From NCBI GenBank assembly GCA_963850765.1, contig CAWKMN010000010.1, forward strand, positions 310,001-374,000: DNA of 64,000 nucleotides, given 5' to 3'. The DNA comes from CAWKMN01 sp963850765. Lineage in GTDB: Bacteria > Chloroflexota > Anaerolineae > Aggregatilineales > Aggregatilineaceae. The position numbers were made by a program, and so were the translations under genes. How positions within the stretch are numbered: position 1 is the first letter of the stretch; every line of letters begins with the position of its first letter. Below the pieces are notes generated by a model. The model was not told the DNA's origin, ran no database searches, and saw only the letters and a list, made by a program, of their open reading frames with translations. This document shows positions 1-9,155 of the stretch, one piece after another.

Positions 1-2363
1 TCATAACTCAGCCGGGCACTTAGCCAGTGACAGAAAGCAACGGCGTCCTTCCAACTCACATTCTCGCACGGGTGATTATCATACTTGAAAGCCTGTTCAC
101 CGGGTTGGGGAATAGAGCGTTCCAGACTGTCCCACCAAGCTTCCTGACGGTATCCGTCTTCCGCATCCAAAAAGGCTTTGTACTGTCGGTAGGTGATGGG
201 ATATTGGCTGATATAAAAAGCCGGTTGAAAGAGAGAAATATTGCGCTGGTATGTAAAATCGCCTTCAGGAATCTCCACCCAGGCGAGGTCCGGTATCCCG
301 TCCGGTCGTAATCCAACCCCCGGTCGCGTATCCCCACCTTCGGCGAGAATACGACCCCACTCAGCGCTAGCAAGCGGACTGCGTCGTTCACCTTCAGGTG
401 GCTCGAATAAGAGTTGTAAGACGTCTGGAGCACATTGAGCGCCACTTTCTGTCGCACACCGGTAGGCCAGGGTGGGATTTGTAGGTGTTAACCAGCGTAC
501 CAGATGCGTGGCGTCTCCTTCGATACCGGCTAACAGAAGTGTGGTCTCTTCCCAGCCGGTCGATTGCCACCAATTTTCGCTTGGCCAAAAATGGTTCGCC
601 GGCAAACCGTACTTTATGGCTTCACGAAGACCATGGGCAGCAAAATACTCTTGGAGTAGTTGATGGGTAAAATGTACAGTCGTACCTATTTCCAAAATAC
701 CCGCGCTAACCGCCAGATAGAGGAGATGGTCTACGTCCTCGTTGGGTGTGGCTTTCTGTAAAATACGGCCCGCGCGTTGAATATCTACGCTGGTTCCGGT
801 GTGCTCGGATTGCATCCAATACGCGAGTGCCGAGAGAGCTTGTATCTGGATAGATTTCTCCACTGGGTGCAAATGAGCTGGAGGGCGTTCCTGCTGACGA
901 AATAGTAGGTCCACAAAACGTTCAAAGAGCTGACCACGATTAGTGGGTGGCTCTCCCTGATGAGTATAGATATTGATGGTAGCGAACAACAGAAATGGAT
1001 TGGTCATGACCCCTAACATGCCGGGCAACACACACTCGGTACGAAGCAACCGGCGCATCGTTCTAAGGTGTTGAGCATCAGGTTGCCAGGCTTCCCCCTG
1101 GGCGCGATGTCGGGAAGGTCTTTGCTTTTGAGCGACAGACTTCGCGGCTTCACGTTCCAGGTTATCTCCAAACCAAAACTCCTGAAAGGTCGAATCCCCT
1201 TGAGTTTCTCGGAACCACTTCCAAGCCTGAGCCGTTTGGGTTCCACTCAATGCCCAGAACAACTCCTCCCGGTCGGTGTCTTCCAGGTAGTTGCCGATGA
1301 ACAGGTGAATGCGAATCACGTCCAACGGGGCCACATCCACACGCTGCAAGGGTAGCTTGTGCCCCACGTAATCCAGCTTACGGCAGGTGACAATCACCGG
1401 CGTGTCTGCATGGCGACGCAGCCAGCCGTCTACCTGCGGTGCGACTTCCGATGGCATCTCGTTCAGCCCGTCCAGCAGCAGGAATACCCGCCCCGGCAGG
1501 TAATCGACCAGCATCAGCCCGCCGAAGGATGAATCCAGGAAGGTATCGAAGTCGCCGCCGTTATATGCGCCCAATCGCACGAATAATGGCAGCGGCTTAT
1601 GTTCATCCTCGGCGGCTTCGGTGGCCAGTTCATATGCCAGCCGTTCGAGGGTGGTGGTTTTGCCTGCACCGGGGTCGCCAATCAGAGCAACGCGCTTGTA
1701 CTGCCGAATACCCTCGCGTAGTTCGTCGAAACTCTGCACCGTTACAGTTTTTGATTTATCGTCCTCAAGGGAGTGTTCGATGTCGCGGAAAATGTCGTGA
1801 TGCATATCCAGGTAGCGGGCCGCTGCCCCGCCCTTAACCTTTACTTTCGACTGTTCGATGTGCGCAGTGGCCGCCAAGTCGGTGTACAGGTCGCGCCAGT
1901 GGTCGTAGCGTTGTCCGATGGACTGCAAGTATGCCAGTTCTATCTCGCGCCGGGTCTGCGGGTTGATTTCCTCAACACCACGTTCCAGCCGTTCGAGTAG
2001 AACGACAAGACCCTGGTCCCAGTCTGAGAAGTTGATGTAGGTGTGGTTGATGATAGTAACGGGGCGGCGACCACCAGGAAATATCAGCGGGATAATAGGC
2101 TTATTCTCTTCCAGAGCAAAGGCAATTTCACGCCGCACAAAGCTCTCAGTACGGCGTACATCGGGTGTAATGATGACAGCAACATGTGTCGCGCCAAGAA
2201 TCCCTCGCTCGATTTCGCCACCAAAGTCTTCATATGGGTCCAGGTCGCGCGTATCACGCCACGCGGTGATACCTCGTGAGGTGAGGTCACGGTAGAGACG
2301 TTCGGCGTAAGCGCTGCCATCTTTGCGGGCGTAGGAGATGAAGACATTGTGGGCATCGGGCAT
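1..2363 (-). CDS. TIR-NACHT-FGE-sulfatase STAND protein, C-terminus missing at window edge
   Basis: The frame is open from ATG at 2363 to the window edge, giving 787 residues with no stop. The N-terminus is a TIR domain (begins MPDAHNVFISYARKDGSAYA). A NACHT-type STAND ATPase follows, with Walker A GDPGAGKTT near residue 231 and Walker B FLLLDGLNE near residue 296. From about residue 690 an FGE-sulfatase (C-type-lectin-like) domain starts: WVEIPEGDF, then NVSWKDAVAFCHWLS just before the edge. In known families TIR supplies an NADase or signalling effector, NACHT oligomerises and the C-terminus senses a ligand. A role as a cytoplasmic anti-phage or stress sensor is inference. It is divergent from the recombinase remnant at 2567. 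Confidence 0.85.
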   Translation of the reverse strand, partial: MPDAHNVFISYARKDGSAYAERLYRDLTSRGITAWRDTRDLDPYEDFGGEIERGILGATHVAVIITPDVRRTESFVRREIAFALEENKPIIPLIFPGGRRPVTIINHTYINFSDWDQGLVVLLERLERGVEEINPQTRREIELAYLQSIGQRYDHWRDLYTDLAATAHIEQSKVKVKGGAAARYLDMHHDIFRDIEHSLEDDKSKTVTVQSFDELREGIRQYKRVALIGDPGAGKTTTLERLAYELATEAAEDEHKPLPLFVRLGAYNGGDFDTFLDSSFGGLMLVDYLPGRVFLLLDGLNEMPSEVAPQVDGWLRRHADTPVIVTCRKLDYVGHKLPLQRVDVAPLDVIRIHLFIGNYLEDTDREELFWALSGTQTAQAWKWFRETQGDSTFQEFWFGDNLEREAAKSVAQKQRPSRHRAQGEAWQPDAQHLRTMRRLLRTECVLPGMLGVMTNPFLLFATINIYTHQGEPPTNRGQLFERFVDLLFRQQERPPAHLHPVEKSIQIQALSALAYWMQSEHTGTSVDIQRAGRILQKATPNEDVDHLLYLAVSAGILEIGTTVHFTHQLLQEYFAAHGLREAIKYGLPANHFWPSENWWQSTGWEETTLLLAGIEGDATHLVRWLTPTNPTLAYRCATESGAQCAPDVLQLLFEPPEGERRSPLASAEWGRILAEGGDTRPGVGLRPDGIPDLAWVEIPEGDFTYQRNISLFQPAFYISQYPITYRQYKAFLDAEDGYRQEAWWDSLERSIPQPGEQAFKYDNHPCENVSWKDAVAFCHWLSARLSY

Positions 2364-2566
2364 CCGCGAACCTCCCCAGAAGTAAATAATAACCCGTCAT
2401 TATAAGTCGGACTGTATGAGCCGCCAATTCATGCCGATGGAGAAGGATTTTTTCGACTCCCAAAATAGTTCCGAATGTCACTGATTGCCCGTCTCATTTT
2501 CAGCCTAAAATAGCCCACGATAATTAATGGTTATCAGGGGCAACCCTCATCCACAAGGACGCGCAC

Positions 2567-3730
2567 ATGACCTCTTCTGACGACCTCCACCCGACTATCA
2601 TCCCCGCTTCCAACGATACCTCACTCCTGTAGAGTACAGTACTCTGACGTTTCGCCGCCCAGGTCGCCAACGACCACGCCGCGCGCGGTGTCTTCACCGA
2701 CTACCTCTCGCGCAAGTCCGACAACACCATCCGCAGCCAAGCCGCCAGTCTGTCCCGCTTCGCCGACTACCTGGACTGCATTGGTGAGAGCATCGGCCAG
2801 CAGTTCGGCGCAGGCATGGCAGCCTTTGCCGAAGCCGTCGCTGCTTTCCCCGATGGTCCTGTCCCGGACCCCAGACGCCTGGCAGGGGATTTCGTGGGGG
2901 CTTGGTCGAGGGCTTCCGCAACTGGATGGTCCAGCAGGGTGACGCGGTGAGCAGCATCAATGGGCGGCTGTCGGCGGTCAAGACCTATGCCAAGCTCGCC
3001 ATGAAAGCCGGTGCGCTCACCGCCGAGGAGTACGCCGTCATTCGCACGGTGGCGGGCTACAGCCAGAAAGAAGCCAAGCGCGTCAACGAGCGGCGCGAGG
3101 TCACCCGGCGCGGGCAACAAGAAAGCTCAGCATGTGAGCATCGACAAGAAGCAGGCGCGCAGGCTGAAGAAACAGCCGGATACCCCGCAGGGCCGCCGGG
3201 ATGCGCTGCTGATGTGCCTGCTGCTCGACCACGGGCTGCGGGTGGGCGAGGTGGCGCGGTTGCAGGTGTCGGACTTCGACCTCAAAGCCGGTGAGATGCG
3301 CTTCTACCGCCCAAAGGTGGACAAGACGCAGACGCACAAGCTGTCGGCGGATACGCTGCGCGCGCTGCAAGTGTGGTTCGAGAGCGGCGACGCGCCTGCC
3401 GCCGGGCCACTGCTGCGAGGCAGCCGGAAGGACGGCGAACTCACCGAGGCGGGCATGACGGAGTGGTCGATTTCGCAGCGGGTGCGGACGCTGGGTGAGC
3501 GGGTTGGCCTGGAAGGGTTATCCGCACACGACTGCCGGCATTACTGGGCCACGTTCTGGGCGGATAAAGTTGACGTGCTCCGCTTGCAGGAAGCGGGCGG
3601 TTGGTCCAGCCTTGCCATGCCGCGCCGATACGTTGAAGAGAGCGAGATTGCCAACGAAGGGTATGGCGTGAACTACAATCTAGTTCATCCCGTCCTGATG
3701 GAGTGCCTGACATTGTTGCGAGAGGGATGA
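2567..3730 (+). pseudogene. Tyrosine recombinase remnant (two in-frame stops, two frameshifts)
   Basis: Reading from ATG 2567 (AAGGA upstream) gives about 21 codons, then TAG at 2630-2632 and TGA at 2645-2647 in the same frame, surrounding a 15-bp palindrome. The frame then continues with a SAM-like core-binding region (FTDYLSRKSDNTIRSQAAS) and shifts near 2880-2900 and again near 3105-3120. The catalytic domain is readable to the stop at 3730: GLRVGE carries the first Arg, HDCRHYW the His and second Arg, GGWSS the Trp/His position and RRYVE the Tyr nucleophile. It is a phage/XerC-like integrase, no longer translatable as one protein. It marks the left part of the accessory region, opposite the integrase at 38154. 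Confidence 0.8.
2631..2645. repeat. Palindrome AGAGTACAGTACTCT, variant of the GAGCAC family
   Basis: This is a perfect 7-bp-arm palindrome with one central base. Compared with the GAGCAC-A-GTGCTC copy at 8901 it differs by one transition in each arm, and the two changes compensate each other. It sits inside the recombinase remnant between two in-frame stop codons. Confidence 0.6.
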
Positions 3731-3734
3731 ACGA

Positions 3735-4817
3735 ATGAAGCCACTGCTTGCACTCTTCCTCATACTCCTGGTTCTGTCATTTCAACCTTCTACCGTGACC
3801 ATAGCCCAAGACGTCGATGACGATTGTCCGCCTCAGGCCGTGTTGAATTGGCTAGTCGAACGACAAAAATGGCAAAACGCGACGAATGATGTCCGAATGG
3901 CCGCGGATATTGAATTGTCGCGGAGGCTCGTCCTGCTCCATCAGAACCTGGAAGCCGTCGAAGACCTGGAGCGGCCTGCCTGTCTCGATGGATTGATGTT
4001 AGCCACCTACGCGGAATACAACGCGCTCAGCCATCTCCTTGTCTGTGAAAGCCAAGCAGAACAACCCTGCATCGACAATGCACAGGCTCGGTTAAATACC
4101 GCTCAATCCCAATTCAACTCTGCAGGCCAGCCTTACCTGGAGCTGGCAGCTTTTAACCCCGATGAGTATGCAGCCGCCAGACCTGAGGGATGGCAACTCC
4201 CGGGTGCTGTTCCGAGCGGTCAGCAAGCCGAGTTTCGCGACGATGGTCGTATCTACCTGGGCGACACCGTCATTTTTGACGAGGAGGTGGTAGGCTGTAA
4301 CCCTGGCGGAGATATCAGCTATGCGCCAACCGGTGAGCATTTCCTCGTGATTTTGTACTGCGTTGAGGGAGACAACGAGTTGTTTCTGTTCAGCGCGGAT
4401 GGCAGCGACCAGCGGCGTATCACCGGCCCCGGCAATCGCCTGAACTACACCAACTACGCGTGGGATGAGGATGGTCGCTCATTTGTCTACCTGCGCACCT
4501 ACTCTTTCGGTGCATCGGCACCTCCGGACGCGCTGCCTCAAGGCATGGCGAGGTATGACATCGAGACCGGACAGACATCGATGGTGCTGCCCTTCCGTGT
4601 GGTCGATGTTGCATCGAACGATGTTCTTAATATTCGGTCCGGTCCAGGCGCGGATAACCCCGTCGTGGGTGAAATCCCGTCCGATGGGACCGGCATTCGT
4701 GTGACCGGCGATGGTGTCGTGGTGGGCGATTCCCGGTGGGTTCCCATTGTTTATGGGAGTACGGAGGGCTGGGTAAATAGTCAGTATTTGACTGAAGAAG
4801 TCAGTCCTGAAGCGTAA
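3735..4817 (+). CDS. Secreted protein with C-terminal bacterial SH3 domain
   Basis: This 360-residue protein begins with a clear signal peptide (MKPLLALFLILLVLSF, cleavage probably after TIAQ). The middle has several Cys pairs and a stretch resembling a beta-propeller-like surface protein (LFLFSADGSDQRRI), but no enzyme motif. Residues about 293-355 form an SH3b domain (NDVLNIRSGPGADNPVVGEI ending WVNSQYL), which usually binds cell wall or peptides. The start lies 5 bases after the stop of the recombinase remnant. It converges on the DDAH gene across a strong hairpin. Its exact role is unknown; it is probably extracellular or envelope-attached. Confidence 0.8.
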   Translation: MKPLLALFLILLVLSFQPSTVTIAQDVDDDCPPQAVLNWLVERQKWQNATNDVRMAADIELSRRLVLLHQNLEAVEDLERPACLDGLMLATYAEYNALSHLLVCESQAEQPCIDNAQARLNTAQSQFNSAGQPYLELAAFNPDEYAAARPEGWQLPGAVPSGQQAEFRDDGRIYLGDTVIFDEEVVGCNPGGDISYAPTGEHFLVILYCVEGDNELFLFSADGSDQRRITGPGNRLNYTNYAWDEDGRSFVYLRTYSFGASAPPDALPQGMARYDIETGQTSMVLPFRVVDVASNDVLNIRSGPGADNPVVGEIPSDGTGIRVTGDGVVVGDSRWVPIVYGSTEGWVNSQYLTEEVSPEA

Positions 4818-4821
4818 ATCC

Positions 4822-4858
4822 TTGCGGGTGCGGCCTCGGAAATCAGACTGCCGCACCC
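4822..4858. terminator. Bidirectional hairpin terminator between convergent genes
   Basis: An 11-bp perfect stem (GCGGGTGCGGC pairing with GCCGCACCCGC) encloses a 15-base loop, located between the SH3 protein stop at 4817 and the DDAH stop at 4905. There is no strong T-run, so termination in either direction is an inference from structure and position. Confidence 0.6.
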
Positions 4859-4904
4859 GCTCGTCATTGTGAGATATTCTATGGCGCTCTCCGGCGCCTT
4901 TCGG

Positions 4905-5684
4905 CTAGCCGCGCAGCGAGAGACAGCTTAGCCCGCCGTCCATCTTCTCGAATTCACTCGTCTCCAAGGCGATAATCCGCGCGCAGTGTTTTTCCGCGAG
5001 CGCCCGGACCGCCGGGAAGCCCGCAGCGATGAGCAGGGTATCGTTGACCGGCAGGAGGTTCGCTGCATATGTTTCTTCAGGCGGGAGAGTCACGACCTCC
5101 GCGAAACTGGCGTCATAATCCAACTGTATGGCGGATGCGCGCACCAGAATGCCAGGAGCAAGCTGATTCAAGCCCGATTTGAGATGCAGCACCCCGCTGA
5201 AAGGTACGATATCGACACGAAGATTCGCCTGTACGTCACGGAGTGCCGAGCGAAGCCGTTCCGCACCCGCTCGGTTGGTGCGTGCAGAAAGCCCAATCAG
5301 CACCCGGTCGGCGCAGAATAGCACGTCACCGCCATCGACCAACTCATCATCGCCCTGAACGGTCACCTGGTGAAGATGTCGCAGGTGCTCGGCGATGGCT
5401 TCCCCCTCCGCTGCCCGTGAAGGCGCACCGGACCGGCAGATGAAAGCCATATCACGAAAGATAACCGCCGCGTCTTCCACAAAATGCCCGTCGGGAAAAC
5501 GCTCATCCAGGGGCAGGACGGTGACCTCCAACCCGCATGAGCGCAGCGCGTTCAGGTACGCATCATATTGCCGCAGAGTCAGTGCTACATCAGGCGCGCC
5601 AAGGTGAGTTTGCGTCGTTAGGCCATCAGCCAGGCTATGAGCAGGGCGTCGGGCGAGAATACGGGTGATAGGCGGAAGTATCAC
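4905..5684 (-). CDS. Dimethylarginine dimethylaminohydrolase (DDAH) family amidinohydrolase
   Basis: The 259-residue product matches the DDAH/arginine-deiminase-like fold of the guanidino-group-modifying superfamily. Visible motifs are FVEDAAVI, DGGDVL, the catalytic His in GVLHLKSG and the nucleophilic Cys near the C-terminus in DGGLSCLSLR. Family members hydrolyse N-methylated arginines to citrulline plus methylamines, though some use arginine or other guanidines. The length is typical. Its ATG overlaps the deacetylase stop by 4 bases (ATGA), so the two genes are translationally coupled and cotranscribed leftwards. Confidence 0.9.
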   Translation of the reverse strand: MILPPITRILARRPAHSLADGLTTQTHLGAPDVALTLRQYDAYLNALRSCGLEVTVLPLDERFPDGHFVEDAAVIFRDMAFICRSGAPSRAAEGEAIAEHLRHLHQVTVQGDDELVDGGDVLFCADRVLIGLSARTNRAGAERLRSALRDVQANLRVDIVPFSGVLHLKSGLNQLAPGILVRASAIQLDYDASFAEVVTLPPEETYAANLLPVNDTLLIAAGFPAVRALAEKHCARIIALETSEFEKMDGGLSCLSLRG

Positions 5685-6682
5685 GGTGTTATCTCCAACG
5701 GCAAGTTAGGAATAGGACCGTCGATTTGGATGTAATCGGCAGCAACCCAGCCAACCCATGTGTTGTATTCGACTTGATACCAGCCGTCGCTGCGCCCAAT
5801 GACGGTCAACCGGGTATTCACAGGGATGCTGTCTGTCAGTAGGGCGGCATTCGGGTCCGGCGTGGCCCGAAAATGCACATAATCCAGCGCCACTCCGGTC
5901 AGGTGTGTGCCGGCATACCCTGGCCCGGCAGATGGGGGTGTACCGAGAATAATCGGCATCGTATTTATCAGGTCTTCTGGGCGAGGCAAGGCGTAGAATG
6001 TGGCACCTGCGGCCTGCAGACGGCCCATGAGCGTCGGGAGAATGCGTTCGGTCACGCGATTGATGTCATGCAGGACAATGACCACTCCATCGCCATAGTC
6101 CCATACATTGAAACCTAGCGGATTCTCCAGAATGTTGCGCAGAACCTGGGCATCAAAACTCAGGTCACTCTCCCAGTCGATAGCAGAGCCGCAATCATTC
6201 CCTGACACATGCCAGTTGTAGGAAATTACATTCACGCCCTTGGTCGCCGGGAAGGGCTTTGCACCACCGCCCGGAGTGCGATACAGCTTGGTCTGCGCCT
6301 CATAAATGGGCAGGGTACCACCTAAAGCAGCGCGGATAGCGTCTTCCGTGCGGAGATACAACTCCCGGATAACGTCATCACTCGCGCCCGAGTAGTGTCC
6401 TTCTTCGACCCACAGATGATTGCCGAGCGCGTGGCCTTCCGACAGGATGCGCTGCAATATCCACTCACGGCCGGCGATTTGATAGCCGTTGACGAAGAAG
6501 GTCGCTTTCGCATTGTACTGGGCCAGAATGTCCAGGATGCCGGGCGTATACCAGTCCGTCGGACCATCTTCGAAGGTCAGATAGACGCGAAAAGGGCCGG
6601 TTTGCTGCGCATCCGCCTGCACAGCGGGCAGCCACAGAGAAAGCGCCAGGGCTGCAATGATACTCATTCTCATTAGTCGCAT
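5681..6682 (-). CDS. Secreted polysaccharide deacetylase (CE4/NodB) with C-terminal SH3 domain
   Basis: The start at 6682 is chosen because GGAGGAGG lies just upstream and the protein then begins with a signal peptide (MRLMRMSIIAALALSLWLP). The NodB domain carries motif 1 TFEDGPTDWYTP (the first Asp is replaced by Glu), motif 2 GHALGNHLW, motif 3 YRTPGG and motif 5 VIVLHDI. A bacterial SH3 domain follows from about residue 265 (TRLTVIGRSDGWYQVEYN, WVGWVAADYI). CE4 enzymes remove N- or O-acetyl groups from peptidoglycan, chitin or xylan. Together with the SH3 domain this suggests cell-wall glycan remodelling. The Glu for Asp change in motif 1 may affect activity. Confidence 0.88.
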   Translation of the reverse strand: MRLMRMSIIAALALSLWLPAVQADAQQTGPFRVYLTFEDGPTDWYTPGILDILAQYNAKATFFVNGYQIAGREWILQRILSEGHALGNHLWVEEGHYSGASDDVIRELYLRTEDAIRAALGGTLPIYEAQTKLYRTPGGGAKPFPATKGVNVISYNWHVSGNDCGSAIDWESDLSFDAQVLRNILENPLGFNVWDYGDGVVIVLHDINRVTERILPTLMGRLQAAGATFYALPRPEDLINTMPIILGTPPSAGPGYAGTHLTGVALDYVHFRATPDPNAALLTDSIPVNTRLTVIGRSDGWYQVEYNTWVGWVAADYIQIDGPIPNLPLEITP

Positions 6683-6850
6683 GACCTTACCTCCTCCATC
6701 CATCAACCCCCACTTAGAGAGTGCAACCGTTCGCCAAAGGCGAGATAGGCTGCGAGCCTTTGACACGGTCACTCTGCCCAGATACCTGATGCTTTGACGA
6801 ACTGTGTAAGCCGCTGAAACTACGGTCGCGACCTGGAAGGGTGCTGGTTA

Positions 6851-7465
6851 TCATCCTTCCATGACCTGTCGAAGAATAGTGCTTCCCCTTTCTTGTAGCT
6901 CGTGAGCGAGATACGGCAGCATACTCGCTCGCTGTAATCGAGTTAGACTCAACGATTTTCCATTGTTACACAGTGCAACGACCTGTATCTGTGGTAGCAG
7001 CCAGAACTGCCATTGGTCGAGGTCGAGGGGGTCAAATCGATGCGGGTCTTGCTCGGCCAGCAGGCAGAACACATAGATATCTGAGCCGTAACACTCTTCA
7101 CCATAACCCGCCTGAGGGGTCCATGAACGAGTGCGCAAGCCTGAAAAAACAATCTGCGATGGTTTCAACTGCTCCCATGCCTGGAGATAGGCAGCAGATT
7201 TGACCTCTATTGTGATTTCATCGGGTGTTTTTAGGTCATAACTTTCCCATGCCCCACGCGCGAGTAGCGGAATATCCAGCAGTCTGGCAACAATATACTC
7301 TGCCAGTACTCCACGGATACTGTTCATTCGCAAATCACTAAAGGCCCAGCGCCAGAAATCCAGGACACGCGTGTCAGGAAACGGTTGGCCGTTCAGTCTC
7401 AATGACTCGTCGCCGGTCAGGTGACGAATTGACGGCGGGCTGTTCCAGGTTTTGGTCATAGACAT
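6851..7465 (-). CDS. Unknown protein with PD-(D/E)XK-like nuclease signature
   Basis: The 204-residue product is not a family I recognise by name. A central segment WESYDLKTPDEITIEVKSA fits the acidic plus E-x-K arrangement of PD-(D/E)XK nucleases, preceded by a helical segment (DLRMNSIRGVLAEYIVARLL) where such folds often place a conserved Glu. There is no signal peptide or membrane segment. It is divergent from the type I restriction-modification operon at 7665 and so lies in a defence setting. A role as an accessory restriction nuclease is inference. Confidence 0.55.
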   Translation of the reverse strand: MSMTKTWNSPPSIRHLTGDESLRLNGQPFPDTRVLDFWRWAFSDLRMNSIRGVLAEYIVARLLDIPLLARGAWESYDLKTPDEITIEVKSAAYLQAWEQLKPSQIVFSGLRTRSWTPQAGYGEECYGSDIYVFCLLAEQDPHRFDPLDLDQWQFWLLPQIQVVALCNNGKSLSLTRLQRASMLPYLAHELQERGSTILRQVMEG

Positions 7466-7664
7466 CAGATTTGCCCCTTATTGCAGGTATGATTTTAAGG
7501 CACATTGTAGGACAGAAGCCCGTTCTCCGCATCTTGTGAAAGAACTGGTAATGGCCGCCATATACCGTCTTGCGCTTGTTTGTTTTGAACAGAGAGCATA
7601 AGATAGTTGTGCATGCTTTATGACAGTCCAGTCATTCCTGACCACAAAAATCCTCAGGCGGACA

Positions 7665-9155
7665 ATGGAAAACAACTATCAACAGATTACCCTCTCGCAG
7701 CTAGAGTCCCATCTATGGGAAGCAGCGAATATTTTGCGCGGACCGGTTGATGCTTCCGACTTCAAGACATACATTTTTCCGCTGCTATTCTTCAAGCGGA
7801 TTTCTGACGTCTATGACGATGAGCGGCAGAAAGCGCTGGACCAGTACGGTGAGCATTTCCCCGAAAGCCATCGTTTTCAGATACCTCCTGGTTGCCACTG
7901 GAACGACGTGCGCGAGCAGACGGCCAATACCGGTCAAGCGCTTCAAGCCGCGTTCCACGCAATCGAGAGCGCCAATTCCGTGGTGCTGTACAACATCTTC
8001 GGCGATGCACAGTGGAGCAACAAGGACCGCCTCTCCGATGCGCTGCTGAGAGACCTTATCGAGCATTTCTCCAAACTGCCGTTAGCGAATGGACACGTCG
8101 AACCTGACGCCCTGGGCCGCGCCTACGAGTTTCTCATCAAGAAGTTCGCCGACCTGACCAACAAGAAAGCCGGTGAATTTTACACGCCGCGCAGCGTGGT
8201 GGGCCTGATGGTAGATATTCTGGACCCGCAGGGAGGCGAGACCATCTATGACCCAGCTTGCGGGACCGGGGGCATGCTGCTGGCAGCCGTCAACCATGTT
8301 CGAGAGTCCGGCGAGCGAGTCGAGACGCTGTTCGGCAAGCTGTTCGGCCAGGAGAAAAACCTAACCACTGAGAGTATCGCCCGTATCAATCTGGTGCTGC
8401 ACGGCTTGGAAGACTTTCATATTGCGCGTGGTGACACGCTGCGCGCTCCAGCTTTTTACACCGGAGACCGTCTGCAGCAGTTCGATTGTGTGATTGCCAA
8501 TCCACCCTTCTCGCTGGAAAAGTGGGGCGACGAAGTATGGGAAAACGACCCCTATGGCCGCGCCTTCGCGGGGTTACCGCCGAAAACCAACGGCGATTTC
8601 GCCTGGGTACAGCACATGATAGCGTCGATGAAGCGGGATACCGGGCGAATGGCCGTTGTGCTGCCGCACGGTGTGTTATTTCGCATGGGGCAGGAAGGCA
8701 AAATCCGCCAGCACATTCTGGACCGGGACATCCTCGACGCCGTCATCGGACTCGGCCCCAACCTGTTCTACGGAACCGGGTTAGCGGCGTGCATTCTCGT
8801 CTTCCGGGTACAGAAAGATGCTCAACGCCGGGGCAACGTATTGATGATTGACGCCTCGTCACTTTTCCGCAAGGGACGCAACCAGAACTCGCTCTAAGCC
8901 GAGCACAGTGCTCAAATTTTGCAGTGGTATCTCAATTACCAAAATGTCGAAGGGGCGGTGAAAGTTGTCACGCTGGATGAAATCGCCGACAACGACTGGA
9001 ACCTCAACATTCCGCGTTATGTTGAGCCAGTCATCGAAGAGGAGCAAATCAGCGTGCAGGAAGCACTTGCCCAGCTAGAAACAGCGCTCGATGAGGCATT
9101 CGCGGCAGAGGACAAACTGCGGGACCTGCTGCGAGAAGCGAGGTTGATGGAATGA
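7665..9155 (+). pseudogene. hsdM: Type I RM methyltransferase HsdM, first copy, with in-frame TAA
   Basis: A single frame runs from ATG 7665 to TGA 9155 (497 codons) except for TAA at 8895-8897. Upstream are the N12/HsdM N-terminal helical domain (LSQLESHLWEAANILRG), AdoMet motif I DPACGTGGML and motif IV NPPF. Downstream the C-terminal region continues (WNLNIPRYVEP). HsdM transfers methyl to adenine N6 as part of the M2S complex. The stop replaces a codon in the AEHSAQIL region where relatives usually carry Glu, so it is probably a point change or sequencing error. It overlaps the next hsdM by 4 bases. Confidence 0.85.
8901..8913. repeat. Palindrome GAGCACAGTGCTC
   Basis: This is a member of the recurrent palindrome family: 6-bp arms GAGCAC and GTGCTC around one base. 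It lies inside hsdM copy 1, four bases after the premature TAA. Confidence 0.6.

Noticed and set aside
4092..4340. Short antisense frames inside the SH3 protein gene
   Set aside because: No start context and no motif; shadows.
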